From assembly GCF_009176545.1 (NCBI RefSeq), contig NZ_VTOJ01000001.1:558001-622000 (forward strand): a DNA stretch of 64,000 nucleotides. Reading direction: 5' to 3'. The stretch is from Salinigranum salinum (lineage in GTDB: Archaea > Halobacteriota > Halobacteria > Halobacteriales > Haloferacaceae). Shown here in pieces: positions 1 to 9,167 of the stretch (positions are counted from its first letter, which is position 1; each line of letters starts with the position of its first letter). The notes below the pieces were generated by a model, which saw only the letters and a list, made by a program, of their open reading frames with translations, did no database searches and was not told where the DNA came from. Both the position numbers and the translations under genes were made by a program.

Positions 1-1241
1 ACCACTTCAGTTCCCTCCTGGACGAGAGCGCCGAGCGCATCGGCGTCACCGTCGAGATGCTGTCGAACACCGCGATGTACGAGGCGGGCGACTTCGACGA
101 CGTGGTCCACCACGTCCTCGCGAACGCCGACACGGCCCGCGAGGTTCTGAGCGCGTACCAGGGGGGCGTCGACGACTCGTACGTCCCGTTCATGGCGCAG
201 TGTGCCGAATGCGGGCGGCTCACGACCGCGATCGTGGGGGTCGACCTCGACGCCCGGACGGTCGACTACGTCTGTTCCGGGCTGGAGGCCGGCGGCCAGC
301 AGATCGAGGGCTGTGGCCACGAGGGGACCGCGACGTTCCGCGAGGGCAAGCTCCCCTGGCGGTTCGAGTGGCCCGCCCAGTGGCAGGTCCTCGGCGTCGA
401 CTTCGAGCCCTTCGGCAAGGACCACGCCGAGGGGTCGTGGCCCTCCGGCGAGGAGATCGCCCGCACCGTCCTCGGCATCGAACCGCCCGTCCCCATGACG
501 TACGAGTGGTTCACGCTCAACGGCGAACCCCTGTCGTCGTCGTCCGGCAACGTCGTCACGGTCGACGAGGTGCTCACGCTGCTCGAACCCGAGGTGCTGC
601 GGTACTTCTTCGTGCGGAACCCGAAGAAGGCGAAGGACTTCGATCTCTCTCGGCTGGACCAGCTCGTCGACGAGTTCGACCGCTTCGAGCGCGTCTACTT
701 CGGCGAGGTCGACGACGACACCGTCGAGGCGCTCGCCGACCGTGCCTACCCGTTCGTGGTGGACGACGTGCGCGAGGAGCGAGTCCGCATCCCGTACACG
801 TTCGCCGCGGTACTCGGGATGACCGACGATCCCGAACTCAGAGAGCGGATGGCCCGTAACGAGGGACACATCGCGGACGACACGCCCGCGTGGGCCGTCG
901 AGGAGGCGCTGGCTCGGGTGGAGAAGGCCCGTGCGTGGGCCGAACGGATGGACAACGAGTACAACTACCGCCTCCAGGCCGACCTGCCAGACGTCGACGT
1001 CGACCCGCCGGTCGCGGCGGCGCTCGACGACCTCGCCGACTTCGTCGCCGAGGGCCACGCGGGCGAGGAGATCCAGGGACAGATGTACGAACTCCCCGAC
1101 GAGCATGGCATCGAGACGGGCGCGTTCTTCGGTGCCGGCTACCGACTCTTCTTCGACGCCGACTCCGGTCCCCGGCTGGGCGAGTTCCTCGGCGAACTCG
1201 ACCGCGAGTTCGTCGTGACCCGGCTTCGGCGCGAGGGCTGA
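1..1241 (+). CDS. lysS: Lysyl-tRNA synthetase, class I (3' part)
   Basis: Charges tRNA-Lys with lysine in the cytoplasm. The reading frame is open from base 3, so this is the C-terminal part of a gene that begins before the window. The visible part carries the end of the Rossmann catalytic domain, a zinc-binding-like segment (Cys pairs CAEC near 191-215), the KMSKS-type loop as PLSSSSGN near 525-550, and the helical anticodon-binding domain. Class I LysRS is the usual form in euryarchaea. The loop has no lysine (the family usually has MSSSKGN or similar), which is a curious but conservative-looking variant. It ends 3 bp from the convergent LURP-one gene. Confidence 0.93.
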   Translation, partial: HFSSLLDESAERIGVTVEMLSNTAMYEAGDFDDVVHHVLANADTAREVLSAYQGGVDDSYVPFMAQCAECGRLTTAIVGVDLDARTVDYVCSGLEAGGQQIEGCGHEGTATFREGKLPWRFEWPAQWQVLGVDFEPFGKDHAEGSWPSGEEIARTVLGIEPPVPMTYEWFTLNGEPLSSSSGNVVTVDEVLTLLEPEVLRYFFVRNPKKAKDFDLSRLDQLVDEFDRFERVYFGEVDDDTVEALADRAYPFVVDDVREERVRIPYTFAAVLGMTDDPELRERMARNEGHIADDTPAWAVEEALARVEKARAWAERMDNEYNYRLQADLPDVDVDPPVAAALDDLADFVAEGHAGEEIQGQMYELPDEHGIETGAFFGAGYRLFFDADSGPRLGEFLGELDREFVVTRLRREG

Positions 1242-1244
1242 GGG

Positions 1245-1784
1245 CTAGTTCCCCTCGATGGCGTCGACGACGACCGTTCCGATCACCGCCAGCCGCGGGT
1301 CGACGTCGCCCGTGAGTTCGATCGTATATTTATCGCGGAACGAGAACTGTTCGCCGACGGTCCCGACCACGGTCCCGTCGGGTGTGACGATGTCGTACGA
1401 GAAGGGGATGAGCGTCGTGACCAGTCGCCGGAGGGCGGCCATCAGGTGGTTGTCCTCGCGGAGGACCGCGACGACAGTCCCCTCGGCGTCGAGCAGGGCG
1501 TACTCGTGTTTGAGGAACGACGCGATCTCGCGCCTGACGCTCCCGACACGCTCGTCGGTGCGGGCGTCGACGACGTCGTACGCGGCGGCGACGTCGAGGA
1601 CGCTGTCTGCCTTCACGCGGAACATCTCCTCGCCGTCGGGCGTCGAAAAGCGGAAGTCCTCCTTCAGTTTGAGCTTCTTCTTCTTCGCGGTGAGGATCGG
1701 CTCGTCGGCGTCACCCTCGTAGACGTTGTACTTCGTGCCGATGCCGATCTTCTGGCGGATCTCGTAGCGGGTGGCGTCGAACAT
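1245..1784 (-). CDS. LURP-one-related (scramblase-fold) protein
   Basis: A 179-aa protein of the LURP-one-related/Tubby-C-like family, recognised from alternating beta-strand blocks such as YEIRQKIGIGTKYNVYEGD at the N terminus, a lysine-rich turn (KKKKLKLKED), and the later RDKYTIELTGDVDPR motif. No signal peptide or membrane segment is seen. In other organisms this beta-barrel fold packs around a central hydrophobic helix and is linked to phospholipid scramblases, but the archaeal role is unknown. It converges on lysS with a 3-bp gap. Start chosen at the ATG giving the typical MFDATRYEI opening. Confidence 0.8.
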   Translation of the reverse strand: MFDATRYEIRQKIGIGTKYNVYEGDADEPILTAKKKKLKLKEDFRFSTPDGEEMFRVKADSVLDVAAAYDVVDARTDERVGSVRREIASFLKHEYALLDAEGTVVAVLREDNHLMAALRRLVTTLIPFSYDIVTPDGTVVGTVGEQFSFRDKYTIELTGDVDPRLAVIGTVVVDAIEGN

Positions 1785-1949
1785 CCACCCCAGCCACGCC
1801 GCGCCAGCGGATCAATCTGTCTCCTGCTCGAGAACTGTATTCGCCTCCTGTCACCGTGCTGGAAACTACGTTCGCACCGGGCGCGCCGTCCCGGTTCCGA
1901 GAGGGGACACGCTCAAGAGGGTTGCGACCCTCCACCGGACGAGAACAAT

Positions 1950-2222
1950 ATGGGTATCCTCGACATCGGCGGCGGACGGGACGCGGACGACGAATCGTCG
2001 GTCGACGACGCGACGGACGCGACGGACACGACGGACACGGAACGCGGTGGCCGTGGCGGTCGCCGGCTGCTCCTCGCGCTCGCGATCGTCGGCGGCATCG
2101 GAGTGGTGCTGTACCTCCGTTCGCGGCGGCGGGCCGCCCGCGAGGCCGAGTTCACGGAGATCGAACTGGAGCCCACCGACGCCGCGTCGGAGTCCGAATC
2201 CGAGTCCGCCTCGACGGAGTAG
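1950..2222 (+). CDS. Small single-pass membrane protein
   Basis: A 90-aa protein: an acidic, Asp/Thr-rich N-terminal 40 residues, Arg/Gly linker, one transmembrane helix (LLLALAIVGGIGVVLYL, about residues 44-60), an Arg-rich cytoplasmic flank, and an acidic Ser/Glu tail. The frame is open further upstream, but this ATG removes a non-acidic extension overlapping the LURP-one gene on the other strand and gives a normal haloarchaeal composition. No family recognised. The positive-inside rule suggests the C terminus stays near the cytoplasmic face. Confidence 0.6.
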   Translation: MGILDIGGGRDADDESSVDDATDATDTTDTERGGRGGRRLLLALAIVGGIGVVLYLRSRRRAAREAEFTEIELEPTDAASESESESASTE

Positions 2223-2316
2223 TGCCTCGCGAACGCGCGACACGCCCCCTCCTGTGACGCACCGGCGACACGCACAATCCGAACGTCTTTGAGCGCGGCT
2301 CCCTTCCTCTCGGCTG

Positions 2317-4107
2317 ATGAACACGCTGATCTGGGTGCTCGTCGGCGTCTTCGCCTACTCCCTCATCGGCTTCTTCCTGAAGTCGCGCGGCATCCTGCCC
2401 TCCTCCGTTCGTGTCCAGGGACCGCTCACCACGCTGCACACGAAACGGGGGCGTGACTTCCTGAACTGGCTCGCCCGGCCGAAACGGTTCTGGCGAGCCT
2501 GGAGCAACGTCGGCGTCGGCATCACGCTGGTCGTGATGGTCGGCACGTTCGCCCTCCTGTTGTTCCAGGGACTCAGCATCCTCCAGAACCCGCCCGCTCC
2601 CACGCAGGTGAACCAGCCGCGGAACTTCCTCGTCATCCCGGGCGTCAACGACTTCCTCCCTCTCTCGGTCGCGCCCGAGATCGTCTTCGGGCTCCTCGTC
2701 GGCCTCGTCGTCCACGAGGGCGGCCACGGCCTCCTCTGTCGCGTCGAGGACATCGACATCGAGTCGATGGGGCTGGTCTTCCTCACACTGATCCCCGTCG
2801 GGGCGTTCGTCGAACCCGACGAGGAGAGCCAGCGCAACGCCGACCGCGGTGGGCGGACACGCATGTTCGCCGCGGGCGTCACCAACAACTTCGCCATCAC
2901 GGTCGTGGCGTTCGCGCTGCTGTTCGGCCCCGTGATCGGTGCCGTCGGCGTCGCACCCGGCATGGCCGTCCAGGGAACGTTCGACGGCGCGCCCGCGTCC
3001 GCCGCAGGTATCGGAAGCGGCGACCGGGTGCTCGCCGTCGCGGGCGAGGACGTCTCCACGGAGACGGAACTCGACGCGGTCCTGTCGTCGACCGACGCCC
3101 GGACCGTTGACGTGCGGGTCGACGGCGGCGACGGCCCGCGGACGGTGTCGGTCGAGCGCCGCCTCGTCGTCGTCGGCTCCGTGGGTGGGAACCCGGCGAA
3201 CCTCGACGTCTCCGACGGCGACGAGCCCATCGCCGTCACCGCGGTCAACGGCACCGAAGTGTTCACCCGGGCGGGCCTCCGCGACGCGACCGAGAACCGG
3301 ACGTTCGCACGCCTCTCGACCGCTCGCGGTGAGGTCACCGTCCCCGTCGGCGCGTACATCACGCAGGTCGCCCCCGACGGCCCCCTCGCCGACGGTGAGG
3401 CCCCGACGAACGGGAGTCTCATCGTCACGAGCCTCGGCGGCGAGCGCGTCACCTCGTCGGCGGATCTCAACGCGGTCCTCGACGGGACGACGCCCGGCCA
3501 GACGGTCGAGGTCCGTGCGTGGGCCGACGGCTCGCTGGAGACGTACACCGTCACGCTCGGGGAGAACCCCCGCGACGGCAACGGCTTCCTCGGCGTGAGC
3601 ATCTTCCCGGGGACGAGCGGTCTCCTGCTCACGGACTTCGGCGCACGGTCGTACCCCGCGGGCACCTACCTGACCCTGCTCGGCGGCGACGGCGGCGACG
3701 CGCCGATCGACGTCGTGGACTCGCCGCTCGGACTCGTCTACGTCTCGCTCATCCTGCCGCTCGCTTCGGTGATCCTCGGCATTCCCAACTTCCCGGGGTT
3801 CACCCCCGCGGTGATGAACTTCTACACAGTCCAGGGACCACTCGCGGTCCTCGGGAACGGGGTGTTCATCCTCGCGAATCTGCTGTTCTGGACGGCGTGG
3901 ATCAACCTCCAGCTGGGGCTGTTCAACTGCATTCCGGGCTACCCGCTCGACGGCGGGCGCATCCTCCGCACCGGGACCGAGGCGATCGTCTCCCGGCTCC
4001 CGGTCGACCAGCCGCACGCGCTCGTCCGGACCGTGACGACGAGCGTCGGCCTCGTGATGCTCGCGTCGCTCGTGTTGCTCATCTTCGGGCCGACGCTTCT
4101 GCGGTGA
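2317..4107 (+). CDS. Site-2-protease family M50 membrane metalloprotease with PDZ domains
   Basis: A 596-aa intramembrane zinc protease. An N-terminal membrane helix is followed by a second near residues 67-92. The zinc motif HEGGH (H133, E134, H137) sits in a hydrophobic segment, and the third ligand motif PLDGG has its Asp at about 545 in another helix. Between them are one or two PDZ-like domains (about 205-300 and 360-430) that normally gate substrate access. In other archaea and bacteria such proteases perform regulated intramembrane proteolysis or trim signal peptides. The length is larger than bacterial RseP but normal for haloarchaeal homologues. No obvious substrate gene is adjacent. 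Confidence 0.92.
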   Translation: MNTLIWVLVGVFAYSLIGFFLKSRGILPSSVRVQGPLTTLHTKRGRDFLNWLARPKRFWRAWSNVGVGITLVVMVGTFALLLFQGLSILQNPPAPTQVNQPRNFLVIPGVNDFLPLSVAPEIVFGLLVGLVVHEGGHGLLCRVEDIDIESMGLVFLTLIPVGAFVEPDEESQRNADRGGRTRMFAAGVTNNFAITVVAFALLFGPVIGAVGVAPGMAVQGTFDGAPASAAGIGSGDRVLAVAGEDVSTETELDAVLSSTDARTVDVRVDGGDGPRTVSVERRLVVVGSVGGNPANLDVSDGDEPIAVTAVNGTEVFTRAGLRDATENRTFARLSTARGEVTVPVGAYITQVAPDGPLADGEAPTNGSLIVTSLGGERVTSSADLNAVLDGTTPGQTVEVRAWADGSLETYTVTLGENPRDGNGFLGVSIFPGTSGLLLTDFGARSYPAGTYLTLLGGDGGDAPIDVVDSPLGLVYVSLILPLASVILGIPNFPGFTPAVMNFYTVQGPLAVLGNGVFILANLLFWTAWINLQLGLFNCIPGYPLDGGRILRTGTEAIVSRLPVDQPHALVRTVTTSVGLVMLASLVLLIFGPTLLR

Positions 4108-4207
4108 CGAGCTAACCGGACACTGGCGCGGAGCACTGTACTGTACTGTCCGTTCGCGTCGTGAGCGTCCAGACGGTAGTGGGAGCGATCGGGACCGGCG
4201 TGTCGCG

Positions 4208-4579
4208 CTACTCGACGATCACGCCGTCGTCCTTGACGTTGGGCGCGCCGACGATGAACAGCTCCCCGTCCTCGAGCGCCGTCACCTGACGGGCGACCTC
4301 CGGCTCGACCACGAGCACGTCGCGGGCGGCGAGCTCGAACGTCTCCTCCCCGCTCTCGGATTCGATCCGGACCTCGAACCGTCCCGAGAGAGCGAGATAC
4401 AGCTCCTCCTGCTCGCGCTGTCGGTGGTACGGCGTCGACTCGCCGGCGGGGAGGTTCCAGACGGCCGGGCGCATCTTCTCCGGCCGGAGTTCGTAGCCGA
4501 TGGGGAGGACGGACGCCTCCGTATCCGGTCTGTCGACCGCGACCGGGTCGAGGTCGTCGAGTGAGAGACGTGCGGGCAT
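4208..4579 (-). CDS. Cupin-domain protein
   Basis: A 123-aa single-domain cupin. The core reads as PAGESTPYHRQREQEELY (first cupin motif with His and Glu metal-ligand positions), then a second half with EVRIESESG, a DVLVVEP turn and a late FIVGAPN strand. Small cupins bind a metal and either isomerise small polar substrates or act as regulators; nothing here tells which. The ATG at MPARLSLDDL was chosen because the upstream extension is basic and unlike the family. It is isolated, divergent from neither neighbour, and probably monocistronic. Confidence 0.82.
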   Translation of the reverse strand: MPARLSLDDLDPVAVDRPDTEASVLPIGYELRPEKMRPAVWNLPAGESTPYHRQREQEELYLALSGRFEVRIESESGEETFELAARDVLVVEPEVARQVTALEDGELFIVGAPNVKDDGVIVE

Positions 4580-4639
4580 ACGCCACTGCTCGCCCCGTGA
4601 GCGCAAGAAGGTATCCCTGTCTGCTCCTCGATGGCCGAG

Positions 4640-5065
4640 TCACCCGGGGTCGACACGGTCGAGCCGGTCGGGCACCTCCCCGTAGAGCGCGTCGAGCAGG
4701 TCGGTGGACAGTGCCAGGAGCTCCGACTGTGCGTCGACGTCGAGCGAGACCCCGACGACGCGGCCGGACGGCTCCACGAGGTGGACGACGAGCGCGCCGT
4801 CGAACAGGTGGTACGAGAGGTTGAGTCGGCCGAGTTCGGAGTCGTCGACGAGCGGCGTGGCGCTCAGCCGCTCGGCGTGGTACAGCTCCTCGATCCGGAC
4901 GAGCCGCGCCTCCGCCTGCGATTTCTCGACTTCGATGTCGTCTCGGAGGTAGTGGATGCGGCTGTTGTTCGGCGTGTACTCGACGCAGCTGCGCAGTGCG
5001 TCCCCGAATCGGTCGTCCAGATAGCGCAGTAACCGCTCGATGTCCGCTCCCGGGGACTCGTCCAT
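4640..5065 (-). CDS. Haloarchaeal conserved protein, unknown function
   Basis: A 141-aa soluble acidic protein that resembles haloarchaeal sensor-output-type hypothetical proteins: an N-terminal helix (ERLLRYLDDRFGDALRSC), a mixed alpha/beta middle (RIHYLRDDIEVEKSQ), and a C-terminal beta-rich half with LSYHLFDGALVVHLVEPSG. No catalytic motif, zinc site or membrane segment. The internal ATG at MDESPGADIE was preferred over a start 59 codons upstream because the upstream stretch is Arg-rich and has the composition of non-coding DNA. Function unassigned. Confidence 0.65.
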   Translation of the reverse strand: MDESPGADIERLLRYLDDRFGDALRSCVEYTPNNSRIHYLRDDIEVEKSQAEARLVRIEELYHAERLSATPLVDDSELGRLNLSYHLFDGALVVHLVEPSGRVVGVSLDVDAQSELLALSTDLLDALYGEVPDRLDRVDPG

Positions 5066-5267
5066 CCGAGAGAGTGCAATTCGGGACAGATAACTGTAGC
5101 CCCTGGCATACCGCCGCGCGTCTCTGCCGTCGTGGTCCCGGCGTTCGATGGCACGCCGCTCACGACGCGACCGTCGTCGCCCAACGGCCGACGGCTCTCT
5201 CACGGGAGTGCTCCCTCGCTGGGCGCGACACGCAAGCCCCATACTCCTCGCCTCCCAACCGCCGGGT

Positions 5268-6827
5268 ATGACAGAGGCTCCGCCGACCGACGAGGGGTGG
5301 TTCGTGCTCCACGACTTCAGAACCGTCGACTGGGACGCCTGGCGCGACGCGCCCGAGCGCGAGCGAAGCCGCGCCGTTGAGGAGGGGGTCGCCTACCTCT
5401 CCGCACACGAGGCCGTCGAGGACGACTCGGCGGGCGCGTCTGCGGTGTTCAGTGTCGTCGGCCACAAGGCCGACCTCCTGCTCCTGCACCTCCGACCGAC
5501 GCTCGACGCGCTCTCGCGGGCGGAACGACAGTTCGAGACGACGGCGCTCGCCGGGTTCACGGACCAGCCGACGTCGTACGTCTCCGTCACGGAGGTGTCG
5601 GGGTACGTCTCGGACGACTACTTCACCGGCGACGAGGCGGCGATCGACGAGGGACTGCGCCGGTACATCGAGGGGAAGCTCCACCCCGACCTCCCCGACG
5701 ACGAGTACGTCTCCTTCTACCCGATGTCGAAGCGCCGGGTGGGCGACGACAACTGGTACGCCCTCTCGTTCGACGAGCGGCGCGAGCTCATGTCCGAACA
5801 CGGCGACACCGGCCGCGACTACGCCGGCCGGATCAAACAGATCATCTCCTCTTCGGTCGGCTTCGACGACCACGAGTGGGGCGTGACGCTCTTCGGTGCC
5901 GACCCGACCGACATCAAGGACATCGTCTACGAGATGCGGTTCGACGAGGTCTCGGCCAGATACGGCGAGTTCGGCCAGTTCTACGTCGGGCGTCGGTTCC
6001 CGCCGCACGACCTCGGCCCCTATCTGCGAGGGGAGTCGGTGCCGACCGGCGAGGCCGCGGGCCACGACGAGGGAGTGGCGCACGGCCACGCTCACGACGC
6101 CGCTGGCGACCACCCCCACGGTCCCGACCACGATCACGGCGGGGGCGAGGGCGACCACCCCCACGGGGCGGAGCACGACCACGGGAGCGGCGGTCAGCAC
6201 GACCACGACCACGGAGACGATGGCGGATCGGACACGGGGACCGACGCGGACATCCGCGGCGAACTCGACGACCTGGACGTCTACGCGGGCAAGCCACACG
6301 GCGAGGACGTCTACGCGACCGTCCTCTACTCGGAGGCCGACCCGGACGACCTCTTCGAGGAGGTCGACGGCCTGCGGGCCAACTTCGACCACTACGGCAC
6401 GCACGTCAAGACGGCGGTGTACGAGGCCGACTCCGTGGACAGAGCCGCCGTGGTGAGCATCTGGGAGACGGCGTCGGCGGCCGAGACCGCCGCGGGCTTC
6501 CTCTCGGAGCTCCCCGGCGTGGTCTCTCGCGCCGGCGAGGAGAGCGGCTTCGGGACGATGGGGATGTTCTACACCGTCAAACCGGAGTACCGCGAGGAGT
6601 TCGTCGAGAAATTCGACGTCGTTGGCGGGGTGCTCGACGAGATGGAGGGTCACCACGAGACGGCGCTGATGGTCAACCGCGAGGACGACAACGACATGTT
6701 CATCTCCAGCCAGTGGCGCTCGCAGGAGGACGCGATGGGATTCTTCCGCTCCGACGACTTCCGCGAGACCGTCCAGTGGGGCCGCGACGTGCTCGCGGAC
6801 CGCCCCCGGCACGTCTTCCTGGCCTGA
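5268..6827 (+). CDS. pitA: PitA: heme-binding chlorite-dismutase-family domain fused to an ABM-like domain
   Basis: A 519-aa fusion known in haloarchaea as PitA. Residues 1-255 match the HemQ/chlorite-dismutase family: GHKADLLLLHLRP near 65-77, the FYPMSKRR segment with Y151 at the position of the coproheme-decarboxylase tyrosine, and EHG with H178, the likely proximal heme ligand, followed by YAGRIKQII. Residues 265-320 form a linker with more than twenty histidines in HDHDHG-like runs, a probable metal-binding region. Residues 335-519 are two antibiotic-biosynthesis-monooxygenase-like repeats. Likely role: coproheme decarboxylation or heme handling in the cytoplasm. Start at MTEAPP follows the short leader and removes an Arg-rich extension. 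Confidence 0.88.
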   Translation: MTEAPPTDEGWFVLHDFRTVDWDAWRDAPERERSRAVEEGVAYLSAHEAVEDDSAGASAVFSVVGHKADLLLLHLRPTLDALSRAERQFETTALAGFTDQPTSYVSVTEVSGYVSDDYFTGDEAAIDEGLRRYIEGKLHPDLPDDEYVSFYPMSKRRVGDDNWYALSFDERRELMSEHGDTGRDYAGRIKQIISSSVGFDDHEWGVTLFGADPTDIKDIVYEMRFDEVSARYGEFGQFYVGRRFPPHDLGPYLRGESVPTGEAAGHDEGVAHGHAHDAAGDHPHGPDHDHGGGEGDHPHGAEHDHGSGGQHDHDHGDDGGSDTGTDADIRGELDDLDVYAGKPHGEDVYATVLYSEADPDDLFEEVDGLRANFDHYGTHVKTAVYEADSVDRAAVVSIWETASAAETAAGFLSELPGVVSRAGEESGFGTMGMFYTVKPEYREEFVEKFDVVGGVLDEMEGHHETALMVNREDDNDMFISSQWRSQEDAMGFFRSDDFRETVQWGRDVLADRPRHVFLA

Positions 6828-7023
6828 TTCCGGACCGGCCGGTTCTTCCCGGGTTCGAGTCCCGTACCGTCGTCCCTCCACTGCCCGGTCCGCCCGACGG
6901 CACGACGGCTCCCGGCCGAGCGTGGGCGCGCGCTCGACGGTCGGCGGCTCCGGCACGCGGAAGACGACACGGACGACGGTGCCGTCGGTCGGCTTTTGCC
7001 CTCCGAGCACCACGTCCCTCCCG

Positions 7024-8958
7024 ATGCCGGACCACGGGTCCCGACAGGACGGAGACGCGGTCGGTCGGTACGTCGCCCGGGACGGCGCGTTCCTCGACGT
7101 GAACGCGCGGCTCGCGGCACTCGTCGACGCCTCCCCCGAGTCGCTCCTGGGTGGCGATCCACTCGACGTGATCGTTCCGGCCACCCCCGACGAGACGGAC
7201 GCCGAACCGCTCCTGCGCGGGACAGAGACGGCACGGGCCGACGGCGTCACACACCCGGTCACGCTCCTCGGACGCGACCCGCTCGACGCGACTATCCGGC
7301 TCGCACGGATCGACGACGACGGCGAACCGGCGGTCTTCGGCGTCGTCGTCCCGCACACCGACCCGTCCGTGCCGCATACGGTGTCGGTGCTGGAACGCGC
7401 GACCGCCGACCTGGTCCGGGCGACGGGTCGCGAGGAGGTCTGTACGGTCGCCGTCGAGACGGCGGTCGAGGCGCTCGGCCTCGACGTGGTCGGGATCTAC
7501 GCCCTCGACGACGGACGGCTGTCGCCGGTCGCGTCGAGCGAGGCCGCTGCGGGGCCGTCGTTACCCACGATCGGTCCCACGGACGGGACGCTCTGGGAGC
7601 CGCTCCGCACCGGCGAGCCACGCGTCGTCTCCCGGACGGATCACGATCTCGACGTGCCGCTGTCGCTCCTCGTCGTCCCCCTCGGCGACCACGGGCTGCT
7701 CGTCGCGGCGGCCGACGGCGACCGGCGTCTCGAGGAGAGCGTCGAGGTGGTACGGCTCCTGGCGACGAACGTCGGCGCAGCCCTCGACCGGGTCGAACGC
7801 GAGGAACGACTCGCACGGCTCCACGAGACGACCCGACGCCTGATGAGCGCCGAGACCGCGGCCGAGGTGGCGGACGTCGCCGTCGACATCGCCCGGGACG
7901 TCCTGAGCCACGACATCTGTTCGATCAATTTCTACGACCCCGACCGGGACGCGCTCGTGCCGGTCGCGGCGAGCGAGCGTACCCGCGAGTTCCTCGGCGA
8001 CGAGGGTGATCCGCCCTCGTTCGAGCGGGGCGAGAGCCTCGCGTTCGAGGCGTTCGAGACGGGCGAGACGCGCGTCTACGACCGCGTGAACGAAGAACAG
8101 GGCGTCATGGACCCGACGACGCAGATCCGGAGCGAACTCATGATCCCACTGGGAGATCGGGGACTGTTCGTCGCCGGCTCCGTCGTCGCCAGCCAGTACG
8201 CCGACACCGACGTCTCGCTGGCGCGCGTGCTCTGTGCGAACGTCGAGGCCGCACTCGAACGGGCCGAACGCGAGGAGACCCTCCGCGCCCGGGAAGCCGA
8301 ACTCCGCGAGCGCAACGCCCGCCTCGACGAGTTCGCTTCCGTCGTCTCGCACGACCTCCGCAACCCGCTCAACGTCGCGGAGGGACGGCTCGAACTCGCC
8401 CGCGAGGCGTGTACGTGCGGCGATCCGGTCGATCAGCACCTCGATATCGTGGCCGAGAGCCACCGGCGGATGGCGGAGCTCGTCGACGACCTCCTCACGC
8501 TCGCCAGACAGGGTCGGGGGCTCGGTGACACCGAACCCGTCGACCTCGCGACGCTCGCGCGGACCTGCTGGGAGGGGATCGGCAGCGGCGACCTGGTGAT
8601 CGTCGACGACGTGACCGTCGACGCCGACCGCAGCCGCCTGCGCGAACTCGTCGAGAACCTCCTGCGGAACGCCGTCGAACACGCCGGGCCGGAGCCGACG
8701 ATCCGGATCGGTGCGCTCCTCGAAGACGGCGACGACGCGGCCGACGACGGTGAGCGCGCGGGCTTCTACGTCGAGGACGACGGTCCGGGGGTCCCACCCG
8801 AGGAGCGCGAGACGGTGTTCGACCACGGTTACTCGACCGACGACGACGGGACGGGCTTTGGCCTGGCGATCGTCGGCGCCGTGGCGGAGTCGCACGGCTG
8901 GAAGGTGCGGCTGACCGACGGGAGCGACGGCGGCGCGCGGTTCGAGTTCTTACTCTAG
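7024..8958 (+). CDS. PAS/GAF sensor histidine kinase
   Basis: A 644-aa cytoplasmic kinase with no membrane segment. Order: a degenerate PAS domain (about 15-110), two GAF domains (about 120-265 and 270-415), a short coiled linker, HisKA with phospho-acceptor H443 in SHDLRNPLN, and HATPase_c with the N box LRNAVEH, G1 box DDGPGVP and G2 box GTGFGLAIV. Many haloarchaeal kinases have this soluble multi-GAF layout and sense intracellular redox, light or ligands. No response regulator is adjacent, so its partner is unknown. The last 9 bp overlap the end of the convergent small membrane gene. Confidence 0.92.
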   Translation: MPDHGSRQDGDAVGRYVARDGAFLDVNARLAALVDASPESLLGGDPLDVIVPATPDETDAEPLLRGTETARADGVTHPVTLLGRDPLDATIRLARIDDDGEPAVFGVVVPHTDPSVPHTVSVLERATADLVRATGREEVCTVAVETAVEALGLDVVGIYALDDGRLSPVASSEAAAGPSLPTIGPTDGTLWEPLRTGEPRVVSRTDHDLDVPLSLLVVPLGDHGLLVAAADGDRRLEESVEVVRLLATNVGAALDRVEREERLARLHETTRRLMSAETAAEVADVAVDIARDVLSHDICSINFYDPDRDALVPVAASERTREFLGDEGDPPSFERGESLAFEAFETGETRVYDRVNEEQGVMDPTTQIRSELMIPLGDRGLFVAGSVVASQYADTDVSLARVLCANVEAALERAEREETLRAREAELRERNARLDEFASVVSHDLRNPLNVAEGRLELAREACTCGDPVDQHLDIVAESHRRMAELVDDLLTLARQGRGLGDTEPVDLATLARTCWEGIGSGDLVIVDDVTVDADRSRLRELVENLLRNAVEHAGPEPTIRIGALLEDGDDAADDGERAGFYVEDDGPGVPPEERETVFDHGYSTDDDGTGFGLAIVGAVAESHGWKVRLTDGSDGGARFEFLL

Positions 8959-9165
8959 CTCGACCCGGTCGACGAGTTCGTCCAGCGGGAGCTCCTCGTC
9001 GCCGCCCGAGCGGAGGTAGACGACGACGCCCACCAGCCCCGTCAGGAGCGTCAGGGCGACCCACTTGCCGATCGGCCGGCCGTGGCGTTTCGCGTCGGCG
9101 GCGACCAGGGTCGCGAGGACGGCGTGGACCGCGAGGGTGGCCTTGAGGAGTGTCGCCTTCGACAT
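8950..9165 (-). CDS. Small two-helix membrane protein
   Basis: A 71-aa protein with two predicted transmembrane helices (about 4-22 and 34-52) and an acidic cytosolic tail (EELPLDELVDRVELE). The AKRHGRPIGKWVALTLLTG segment between and into the second helix recalls the PLDc_N-type small membrane module common in haloarchaea, but the match is by eye only. The stop codon lies inside the end of the kinase gene. It is 2 bp downstream of the aldo/keto reductase on the same strand and is probably co-transcribed with it. Confidence 0.68.
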   Translation of the reverse strand: MSKATLLKATLAVHAVLATLVAADAKRHGRPIGKWVALTLLTGLVGVVVYLRSGGDEELPLDELVDRVELE

Positions 9166-9167
9166 GG

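Noticed and set aside
2152..4017. Long open frame on the minus strand opposite the M50 protease (621 codons)
   Set aside because: Arg/Asp/Val-rich composition typical of the antisense of GC-rich haloarchaeal genes; the plus strand carries clear HEGGH and PLDGG motifs.
6848..6872. T-arm-like GGGTTCGAGTCCCG after pitA
   Set aside because: A tRNA here would need its 5' half inside the pitA coding sequence, and no D-arm or anticodon stem pairs.
5160..7358. 732-codon minus-strand frame opposite pitA
   Set aside because: It spans a gene boundary and mirrors the codon bias of pitA; no motifs.
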